A DNA stretch of 64,000 nucleotides, taken from the NCBI GenBank assembly GCA_050693035.1, contig JBOGWB010000086.1, positions 24,653-88,652 on the forward strand, in the 5' to 3' direction. Below the pieces are notes generated by a model. It did not search any database, was not told the DNA's origin, and saw nothing but the letters and a program-made list of their open reading frames with translations. Positions 57,508 to 64,000 of the stretch are shown here, piece after piece. This stretch comes from DASYVD01 sp050693035 (GTDB lineage Bacteria; Actinomycetota; UBA4738; CALAEC01). Made by a program: the position numbers and the translations under genes. How positions within the stretch are numbered: position 1 is the first letter of the stretch; each line of letters begins with the position of its first letter.

Positions 57508-59171
57508 GATTCGTCCTCCATCCACGGGAGACGCACGCCGCGGTCGTGCGCCACCTCGACGGCACGGTCGTAGCCGGCGTCGGCGTGACGCACGACGCCC
57601 AGTCCCGGGTCGCAGGTCAGCACCCGGTCCAGCCGGGCAGCCGCGTCTTCGGTCCCGTCGGCCACCACCACCATGCCGGCGTGGATCGAATAGCCGATGC
57701 CGACTCCGCCGCCGTGATGCATCGAGACCCAATGCGCGCCGGCTGCCGTGTTTAGCAACGCGTTGAGGACAGGCCAGTCGGCGATGGCGTCGGACCCGTC
57801 CTTCATCCCCTCGGTCTCGCGGTACGGCGACGCCACGCTGCCGGCGTCGAGATGGTCCCGGCCGATGACGATCGGCGCGGACACCTCCCCCGACGCTACC
57901 AGCTGGTTGAAGCGCCGGCCCGCCTCGGCGCGTTCCCCGTAGCCGAGCCAGCAGATCCGCGCGGGCAGTCCCTGGAAGGCCACCCGCTCCTCGGCCAGCC
58001 GCAGCCAGCGGGCCAGGCGTTCATCCTCGGGGAACAGGTCGGCCACGGCCCGGTCGGTGGCCAGGATGTCCCCCGGGTCGCCGGAGAGCGCCACCCATCG
58101 GAATGGGCCCTTGCCCTCGCAGAACATCGGGCGGATGAACGCCTGGACGAACCCGGGGTAGTCGAACGCCCGCTCGCACCCACCCTGCCGCGCCCCCGCC
58201 CGGAGGTTGTTCCCGTAGTCGAAGACCGTCGCCCCCGCGTCCATGAACGCCAACATGGCGTCCACCTGCTCGGCCATCGACGCGTGCGACCGCTTCACGT
58301 AGTCGGCCCCGTCGCGCGAGCGGAGGTCCGCCGCCTCCTCGATCGAGAGGCCCGCGGGAACGTAGCCCTCCAGCGGATCGTGCGCCGACGTCTGGTCGGT
58401 GACCACGTCGGGCTGAAACCCGCGGCGGGCGAGCTCGGGGTGGGTCTCCGCTGCGTTGCCGAGGAGCGCCACCGACAGAGGCTCTCCCCCCTCGCGTGCT
58501 TCGTCCACCCAACGGAGAGCCTCGTCCAGATCGTCGGTCCACCGGTCGAGGTACCGCGTTTTCACTCGGCGCTCGACCCTCGCCGGATCGATCTCCACGA
58601 CGAGGGCGACGCCGCCGTTCATGGTCACCGCCAGGGGCTGGGCGCCCCCCATCCCGCCGAGCCCGGCGGTGAGCACGACCCGGCCCCCGAGCGACCCGCC
58701 GAACCGTTGGCTCGCAAGCTCGGCCAGGGTCTCGTAGGTGCCCTGGAGGATCCCCTGCGTGCCGATGTAGATCCACGAGCCCGCGGTCATCTGGCCGTAC
58801 ATCGTGAGGCCCTTCCTCTCGAGCTCGTGGAAGGTCTCCCAATCGGCCCATTTCGGCACGAGCATGGCGTTGGAGATGAGGACCCGGGGCGACATGGGGT
58901 GGGTGCGGAACACACCGACGGGCTTCCCCGACTGGACCAGCAGCGTCTCGTCGTCCTCGAGCATCTGGAGCGTGCGGACGATGGCGTGGAAGGCCTCCCA
59001 GCTCCTGGCGGCCCGGCCCGTGCCCCCGTACACGATGAGGTCCTCGGGCCGCTCCGCGACCTCTGGATCCAGGTTGTTCTGGAGCATCCGGAGCGCCGCT
59101 TCCTGGGGCCAGCCCCTACATGACAGCTCCGAGCCCCTGGCTGCCCGAATCTCGGACGGTGTCCCGCTCAC
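57504..59171 (-). CDS. hutU: Urocanate hydratase
   Basis: The 555-residue urocanase has ELSCRGWPQEAALRMLQNNL near residue 14, YGGTGRAARSWEAF near 48, LGGMGGAQPLAVTMNGGVAL near 170 (NAD loop), the active-site Cys in RPMFCEGKGPFRWVALSG near 350 and HHGGGVGIGYSIHAG near 485. It converts urocanate to imidazolonepropionate using NAD+. The start is GTG at 59171 after GGGAGAAGG, nine bases from hutH. Imidazolonepropionase (HutI) is not in the window. Confidence 0.95.
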   Translation of the reverse strand: MSGTPSEIRAARGSELSCRGWPQEAALRMLQNNLDPEVAERPEDLIVYGGTGRAARSWEAFHAIVRTLQMLEDDETLLVQSGKPVGVFRTHPMSPRVLISNAMLVPKWADWETFHELERKGLTMYGQMTAGSWIYIGTQGILQGTYETLAELASQRFGGSLGGRVVLTAGLGGMGGAQPLAVTMNGGVALVVEIDPARVERRVKTRYLDRWTDDLDEALRWVDEAREGGEPLSVALLGNAAETHPELARRGFQPDVVTDQTSAHDPLEGYVPAGLSIEEAADLRSRDGADYVKRSHASMAEQVDAMLAFMDAGATVFDYGNNLRAGARQGGCERAFDYPGFVQAFIRPMFCEGKGPFRWVALSGDPGDILATDRAVADLFPEDERLARWLRLAEERVAFQGLPARICWLGYGERAEAGRRFNQLVASGEVSAPIVIGRDHLDAGSVASPYRETEGMKDGSDAIADWPVLNALLNTAAGAHWVSMHHGGGVGIGYSIHAGMVVVADGTEDAAARLDRVLTCDPGLGVVRHADAGYDRAVEVAHDRGVRLPWMEDES

Positions 59172-59180
59172 GCCTTCTCC

Positions 59181-60749
59181 CTAAACGAGGTCTCCGACCG
59201 CCGCGCCGGCCGCCGCCACCAGGGCTCCGTCCCGGACCAGGCCGGACGCCGCGCTGATGTCCGCGGACACGTCCCGGTCTTCCTCCAGGAAGGGGACGTG
59301 TTCGCGGAGGGCTCGCACCGCGGCCCCCGTTCCGGGCCCGGGCTCGAGCGGCCCCTGGAGAGCCACGGCCTGCGCCGCGCAGAGCACCTCGATGGCCAGG
59401 ATCGTCAGGACGTGGTCGAGCACCTGCCGCAGCTTCAGACCGGCCAGCCATCCCATGCTCACGTGGTCCTCCTGTGAGCCCGAGGTGGGGATGGAATCGA
59501 GACTGGCCGGATGGGACAGCACCTTGCATTCGGAGACCAAGGCGGCCTGCGTGTACTGGGCCATCATGTAGCCGGATCCGAGGCCCGGGCTCGTCGAGAG
59601 GAACGGGGGGAGCCCCCGCTGTCCTCCGTGGCCCAGCAGCCACTGGGTCCGCCGCTCGGCGATGCTCCCGACTCCGGTCATGGCCACGGCGAGGAAGTCC
59701 AAGGCGTGCGCGAGCGGCTGCCCGTGGAAGTTCCCGGTGCTCTCCACACGGCCATCGGGAAGCACCACCGGATTGTCCACGACCGATCCGAGCTCCCGCT
59801 CGAATACGTCTCGGGCGAACGTGTGGGCGTCGCGGGCCGCCCCATGTACCTGGGGAGCGCATCGGAACGAGTACGCGTCCTGGACCGCGTGCTCGCTCTC
59901 GCGGTGGGACGCCACGATCGAGCTTCCCTCGAGGAGGCGGCGGAGGTTGGTGGCCGACGCCACCTGGCCGGGGTGGGGACGGAGAAGGAGCAGTTCCTCG
60001 GCGAAGGGGCGGTCCGTCCCGAGCGCGCCCTCGACCGACAGCGCCGCGGAGAGGTCGGCTGTGGCGAGCAGGAGGGCGGCGTCGTGATGGGCCAGGATGC
60101 CGAGGGCCAGCATGCCCTCGGTTCCGTTGATCAGGGAGATGCCCTCCTTGGCCTCGAGGATGAGGGGGTCGAAGCCGGCTCTCCGCAGGGCGTCTCCGGC
60201 CGGCTCGGGATGGCGTCCGTCGCCGTCGGTCACCATCCCCTCGCCGGTGAGGCACAGGGCGACGTGTGCCAGCTGGGCCAGGTCGCCGCTGGCGCCCACG
60301 GAACCGCGGCTGGGGACGGCCGGATGAATCCCCACGTTCAGGAGGTCCACCATGCGTCGGGCGACGTCCGGGCGAACACCCGAGTATCCAGCGGCCAGGG
60401 CTCGAGCTCTCAGGAGCATCATCGCCCGGACCACCTCGACGGGGAGCAGTCCGCCGGCGCCAGCCGCGTGGCTCCGGACGATGTTGCGCTGAAGACGCCG
60501 GAGGTCCTCGTGGGGGATGCGGACGTCGGCGAGCGCCCCGATGCCCGTGGTGACCCCGTACACGGCCTTCTCCCCGGCGAGGTGGTGCTCGACGAGGGAA
60601 CGCGACCGAGCCATGGCCTCGACGGCGTCCTGCGCCATCTCCACCCGCGCGCCCCGGCGGGCCACGGCGACCACGTCATCGAAGGAGAGGGGACCGGTGC
60701 CGATCTCCACGGGGTCTCGAGCCCGCTCGGGCTGCTCCATACGGGCCAT
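59181..60749 (-). CDS. hutH: Histidine ammonia-lyase
   Basis: The 522-residue protein has YGVTTGIGALADVRI near residue 67, the MIO prosthetic group triad Ala-Ser-Gly in GSVGASGDLAQLAHVALC near 150, LINGTEGMLALGILAHHDAA near 195 and TSGSQEDHVSMGWLAG near 430. MIO forms by cyclisation of ASG. It deaminates histidine to urocanate. Phenylalanine/tyrosine lyases share the fold, but the hutU neighbour settles this. The ATG at 60749 follows GGGGGAG. It heads the hut transcript, divergent from the response regulator by 75 bases. Confidence 0.93.
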   Translation of the reverse strand: MARMEQPERARDPVEIGTGPLSFDDVVAVARRGARVEMAQDAVEAMARSRSLVEHHLAGEKAVYGVTTGIGALADVRIPHEDLRRLQRNIVRSHAAGAGGLLPVEVVRAMMLLRARALAAGYSGVRPDVARRMVDLLNVGIHPAVPSRGSVGASGDLAQLAHVALCLTGEGMVTDGDGRHPEPAGDALRRAGFDPLILEAKEGISLINGTEGMLALGILAHHDAALLLATADLSAALSVEGALGTDRPFAEELLLLRPHPGQVASATNLRRLLEGSSIVASHRESEHAVQDAYSFRCAPQVHGAARDAHTFARDVFERELGSVVDNPVVLPDGRVESTGNFHGQPLAHALDFLAVAMTGVGSIAERRTQWLLGHGGQRGLPPFLSTSPGLGSGYMMAQYTQAALVSECKVLSHPASLDSIPTSGSQEDHVSMGWLAGLKLRQVLDHVLTILAIEVLCAAQAVALQGPLEPGPGTGAAVRALREHVPFLEEDRDVSADISAASGLVRDGALVAAAGAAVGDLV

Positions 60750-60824
60750 GTTCTCCCCCGCGGGTGGGGGCCGCAATCCGGCCTCCACCTCAGAGGGTGG
60801 ACCCGGCGGTACGCTTGTTCCGCC

Positions 60825-61586
60825 GTGAACGAATCCGTGCTCATCGTGGAAAACGATCCCTCCATCCGGGAGTTGACCGCGCTCGGTCTGCGGGAGGCGG
60901 GGTACCGGGTCACGACGGCGCCCGACGGGCGAGAAGGACTCCTCCGGGCCCGGCGCGACCAGTTCGACCTGGTGATCCTGGACATCATGCTTCCCCACCT
61001 CGACGGGCTGGAGGTTTGCCGGGAGATCCGCAAGGACAGCGGCGTGCCCGTTCTGATGCTCACCGCCAGGGGAGACACCGTGGACGTGGTGGTCGGTCTG
61101 GAGAGCGGCGCGGACGACTACGTCACCAAGCCGTTCGAGATGCCGGAGCTGGTGGCCAGGGTGCGGGCGCTGCTTCGGCGGACGGGGGGCGAGCCCACGG
61201 AGGGTGCGATCGCCGTGGGCCCGCTGGAGATCGACCCGCAGGGCCACGCGGTTCGCAAGCGTGGAGAGGAGGTCTCCCTCTCTGCCACCGAATTCCGCCT
61301 CCTGGTCGAGCTCGCCCGGCGGCCGGGACAGGTATTCACTCGGGAGCTGCTGCTCGAGCGGGTATGGAACTACGAGTACCTGGGCGACTCCCGGCTCGTG
61401 GACGTGGCCGTGCAGCGGCTCCGGGCCAAGGTCGAGGACGACCCGGCTCGCCCTCTCCTCATCCGGACGGTGCGAGGGGTCGGTTACCGGCTGGAGCGCG
61501 GACGGGGGGCCGGGGAGGAAGCTGGCCCTGAGGACAGCGGTGTCGGGGAGCCCGACCAGCGGACCCCCCGAAACGAGCCGGACTGA
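60825..61586 (+). CDS. OmpR-family response regulator (MtrA-like)
   Basis: The 253-residue protein has a receiver domain (VENDPSIREL, phospho-acceptor Asp in LVILDIMLPHLDGLEV near residue 52, MLTARGDTVD and the Lys in DDYVTKPFEMPELV) and an OmpR winged helix (LSATEFRLLVELARRPGQVF, VDVAVQRLRAKVEDD, IRTVRGVGYRL). The chain ends in an acidic tail. With the following kinase and GerMN lipoprotein it matches the mtrA-mtrB-lpqB order. The start is GTG at 60825. Confidence 0.9.
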   Translation: MNESVLIVENDPSIRELTALGLREAGYRVTTAPDGREGLLRARRDQFDLVILDIMLPHLDGLEVCREIRKDSGVPVLMLTARGDTVDVVVGLESGADDYVTKPFEMPELVARVRALLRRTGGEPTEGAIAVGPLEIDPQGHAVRKRGEEVSLSATEFRLLVELARRPGQVFTRELLLERVWNYEYLGDSRLVDVAVQRLRAKVEDDPARPLLIRTVRGVGYRLERGRGAGEEAGPEDSGVGEPDQRTPRNEPD

Positions 61587-61589
61587 GCC

Positions 61590-63047
61590 GTGGCCCATCG
61601 CGAGATCCGCACGGGACGGCTCCGCCGGCGTCTCACGATCGCGTTCGTGCTGGCGGTGGCGTTGTCGGCGGGCGTCCTGGCCGCCGGGTCCTTCCTCGTG
61701 GTCCGCGAGTCACGCCTCCGCGATTCTCTGGCCCGGGCCGAGCGGCAGGCCCGGATCGACCTCACGTTCGCTGCGGACTTCTCCTTCGAGGAAGGTGGGG
61801 CGCCTCCCGAGGACCTCGTGGCCGCCTATCAGGACCGCGGTGTCGACGCCGTGCTGGTGGTCGCTGGCAGGCGCTTCCCATCGAACCCCGCGGTGAACCC
61901 GCCGATCCCGGAGGACGTTCGCGCGGTCGCCGCGCAGGGTGAGCTCGCGTACCGGCGGCTCGAGATCACCCGGAGGCCCTTCCTCGTGATCGGAGGACGC
62001 CCGCCTCGCTCCACCGCGGAGATCTACTTCGTTCACTCCGAGGCCGGCATCCATCAGGACCTCCGGTTCCTGGCCATCGTCCTCTCGGGTGGTTGGGTTG
62101 GCGTCGTCCTCGTCGCCGGGCTCGCCGGGAGGGCGCTCGCTCGCCGCACCCTGGAGCCGGTGGCCGCGGCCAGCCGAGCCGCTCGGTCCATCGCCGAGGG
62201 CCTCCTGGCCACCCGTCTGCCCGTTGGGGCCGCGGACGAGTTCGGCGCCTGGGCAGCGTCATTCAACGAGATGGCGGAGGCTCTGGAACTGAAGATCCGG
62301 GCCCTGGCGGAGGCGCAGGCCCGGGAACGGCGATTCACCGCGGACGTCTCCCATGAGCTCCGCACTCCCGTGACCGCCCTGGTGGGGGCGGCGAGCCTGC
62401 TCCGCGAGCACCTCGACCGGATGCCGCCCGAGGCACGCCGGCCGGCGGAGCTCCTCGTCGACGACGTGGCCCGGCTTCGGCGACTGGTCGAGGAGCTGAT
62501 GGAGATCTCCAGGCTCGACGCGGGCGGGGAGCCGGTCCGGCTGGAGCCGCTGGCCCTCACGTCCCTGGTCGGCGGGCTGATCCGGGCCCGCGGGTGGAGC
62601 GACCGCGTCGCTCTGTCGGGAGAGGACGTGACGCTGGTCACGGATCCTCGGCGCCTCGAGCGGATCGTCGACAACCTGGTGGGGAACGCCATCAGGCACG
62701 GCGGGCGGGAAGTGAGGGTGCACACCGGCAGGGACGGCACGCGGGCATCTCTGGAGGTCTCGGACCGCGGTCCCGGGATTCCTCCCGAGGATCTGCCGCA
62801 CGTCTTCGAGCGCTTCTACAAGGCCGACCCATCCCGGGCCGGCACCGGCAGCGGCCTCGGATTGGCGATCGCCCGAGAGAATGCGCAGCTGCTGGGCGGA
62901 CGCATCGATGTCTGGAGCGAGCCCGGGGAGGGGACCCGATTCACGGTGCTGCTCCCCGTGACCGAACCGTTACACGGCGGTGAAAGCGGTGTTACCGGCA
63001 GGCCCCAGGATGACGCGCAGGCACCGACAGAAGGAGGTGGACGATGA
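61590..63047 (+). CDS. Membrane sensor histidine kinase (MtrB-like)
   Basis: The 485-residue kinase has two membrane helices (about 14-36 and 158-180) around an extracytoplasmic sensor. HAMP follows (ARRTLEPVAAASRAARSIAE), then the phospho-His box ADVSHELRTPVTALVG near 250, N-box IVDNLVGNAIRHGG near 357, G1 SDRGPGIPPED and G2 GTGSGLGLAIAREN near 412. Its GTG is three bases after the response regulator. The lipoprotein start overlaps its stop as ATGA, implying coupled expression. Confidence 0.9.
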   Translation: MAHREIRTGRLRRRLTIAFVLAVALSAGVLAAGSFLVVRESRLRDSLARAERQARIDLTFAADFSFEEGGAPPEDLVAAYQDRGVDAVLVVAGRRFPSNPAVNPPIPEDVRAVAAQGELAYRRLEITRRPFLVIGGRPPRSTAEIYFVHSEAGIHQDLRFLAIVLSGGWVGVVLVAGLAGRALARRTLEPVAAASRAARSIAEGLLATRLPVGAADEFGAWAASFNEMAEALELKIRALAEAQARERRFTADVSHELRTPVTALVGAASLLREHLDRMPPEARRPAELLVDDVARLRRLVEELMEISRLDAGGEPVRLEPLALTSLVGGLIRARGWSDRVALSGEDVTLVTDPRRLERIVDNLVGNAIRHGGREVRVHTGRDGTRASLEVSDRGPGIPPEDLPHVFERFYKADPSRAGTGSGLGLAIARENAQLLGGRIDVWSEPGEGTRFTVLLPVTEPLHGGESGVTGRPQDDAQAPTEGGGR

Positions 63048-63961
63048 TGAAGCGAATCGGATTGGCCATCGCGGCAGTCGCGCTGGTCCTCTCGGCCTGC
63101 GCGGATCGTGGAGCAGGATCCCTTGGGCGGGTCTCCGAGGGCGTTCCTCCCGGCGACATCTCGAGCCCGAGCCCGGAGCTGACCACGGGGCCGGGCGAAG
63201 GAGAGGGCAACGAAGGTACCGAGGGAGAGCCTTCGGAACCGCGCACGTTCACGTACCAGGTCTGGCTGACCCAGGGGGAGGGATTCCTCTTCGTGTCCCG
63301 CCGGACGGCGTCGTTCGAGCCGGCCGTCGGGCGCATCGCTCTCAACGACCTGCTCTCCGGACCGAGCCAGGCGGAGCGAGGGGCGTTCATCGGAACGGAG
63401 ATCCCCGCCGGAACCGAGCTGCTGGACCTGAACATCGAGGACGGGCTGGCCACGGTTGACCTGAGCGGCGAGTTCGCTCAGGGTGGCAGCTCCCTGGAGG
63501 AGACCGTTCGTCTGGCCCAGGTGGTCTACACCATCACCCAGTTCGATACCGTTCGGAGCGTTCGGTTCAGGATCGACGGCGAACCGGTGGAGGTGTTCGG
63601 CAGCCACGGGATCGTCCTGGACCGGCCCCAGACGCGTCGAGGGTACCAGGAGCACCTTCCGGCGATCCTGGTGGAGAGCCCGACCATCGGCCAGCGGGTG
63701 GGCAACCCCGTGACGGTCTCGGGCACGGCGAACGTGTTCGAAGCCACGGTGAGCCTCCGCATCTTGAACGCGCGAGGCAAGGAGATCGCCCGGACCTTCA
63801 CCACGGCGACGTGTGGCACCGGGTGTCGCGGTGACTACTCGGTATCCGTCGCCTACGACGTGGACCGGGAGCAACCGGGCGTCATCGAGGTGTTCGAGTC
63901 CTCCGCGGAGGACGGGCGCCCGATCAACGTGGTTCGCATCCCGGTGACCCTGACGCCGTAG
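63044..63961 (+). CDS. GerMN/Gmad2-domain lipoprotein (LpqB-like)
   Basis: The 305-residue protein has a lipobox (LSAC, lipid Cys near residue 19), a Gly/Glu-rich linker (residues 40-65) and a GerMN domain (FEPAVGRIALNDLLSGPSQA then AGTELLDLNIEDGLATVDLS). A C-terminal Gmad2 Ig-like domain follows (VESPTIGQRVGNPVTVSGTA, two Cys in ATCGTGC). In mycobacteria LpqB, also with GerMN, modulates the MtrAB pair. The shared operon supports the same role here, although the Gmad2 domain differs from the LpqB propeller. The last 40 bases of the window hold nothing recognisable. Confidence 0.85.
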   Translation: MMKRIGLAIAAVALVLSACADRGAGSLGRVSEGVPPGDISSPSPELTTGPGEGEGNEGTEGEPSEPRTFTYQVWLTQGEGFLFVSRRTASFEPAVGRIALNDLLSGPSQAERGAFIGTEIPAGTELLDLNIEDGLATVDLSGEFAQGGSSLEETVRLAQVVYTITQFDTVRSVRFRIDGEPVEVFGSHGIVLDRPQTRRGYQEHLPAILVESPTIGQRVGNPVTVSGTANVFEATVSLRILNARGKEIARTFTTATCGTGCRGDYSVSVAYDVDREQPGVIEVFESSAEDGRPINVVRIPVTLTP

Positions 63962-64000
63962 CGGCCAGAACGGAAATCGTCGGCCGGGCTATCCTCCGGG

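Noticed and set aside
1..64000. CRISPR arrays, tRNA genes, insertion sequences or att sites
   Set aside because: No regularly spaced direct repeats, cloverleaf-like sequence, transposase or integrase was seen; the gene order looks chromosomal throughout.

Overview
This 64 kb window is high-GC and very gene-dense, and it reads as a chromosomal segment of an Actinomycetota bacterium. The supporting signs are an mtrA-mtrB-lpqB-like operon, a fused MoaD-MoaE protein of the mycobacterial MoaX type, a LAVTG cell-wall sorting signal with a polyarginine tail, an ArsR of the corynebacterial CC...CVC type, a homodimeric AceE and a bacterial F420/flavin (LLM-class) oxidoreductase. Starts are ATG, GTG and TTG, and three genes appear to start with CTG inside four-base CTGA stop/start overlaps. 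No rRNA, tRNA, CRISPR array, insertion sequence or prophage was seen. The lineage cannot be fixed further from sequence reading alone.

Layout. 1-11.3 kb is mixed housekeeping and accessory genes: an RDD membrane protein (cut by the window edge), lipoproteins, an MFS transporter, a C26 glutamine hydrolase, a GH15 glucoamylase/trehalase, a double hotdog thioesterase with an SthA transhydrogenase, a CapA-type phosphatase and threonine synthase. At 11.3-11.8 kb an arsenic-type ArsR repressor diverges from a 24-residue peptide ending in CCPPDCCPPGCC, across a repeat-rich operator-like region. 12-16 kb holds a BNR propeller protein, two divergent sulfite-oxidase-fold molybdoenzymes and a PLP decarboxylase.

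16.3-36.3 kb is the most coherent block. It contains molybdenum cofactor and molybdoenzyme maturation genes (MocA-like, XdhC, a MoaB-XdhC fusion, MoaX, MoeA, MoaC). These are followed by a tightly overlapping nine-gene run: a YgeY-like hydrolase, a fused 2Fe-2S/Mo xanthine dehydrogenase, SsnA, an LLM flavin enzyme, FAD and 2Fe-2S subunits, an 8-oxoguanine-deaminase-like enzyme, a second Mo subunit and a YgeW-like carbamoyltransferase. Further along the same stretch lie adenine deaminase (37 kb), a YgeX-like diaminopropionate ammonia-lyase (43 kb) and an AzgA-type purine permease (47 kb). Together these look like a purine import and degradation system related to the E. coli yge-ssnA-xdhD set and the anaerobic uric-acid clusters of gut bacteria, here with an extra flavin enzyme and a second xanthine-dehydrogenase-type enzyme.

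The rest is central metabolism (AceE at 40-43 kb, aconitase and glutamate/leucine-type dehydrogenase at 48-52 kb, Acs at 18-20 kb), cell-surface proteins (a CAP-domain protein and a LAVTG protein with three Cna-B-like repeats at 44-47 kb) and DNA repair (Fpg/Nei and Mug, divergent, at 52-54 kb). After these come redox genes (53.6-55.7 kb), a histidine-degradation operon hutH-hutU-hutG-like whose tail carries two YmgE/GlsB-type membrane proteins (55.7-60.7 kb), and the MtrA/MtrB/LpqB-like signalling operon (60.8-64 kb).
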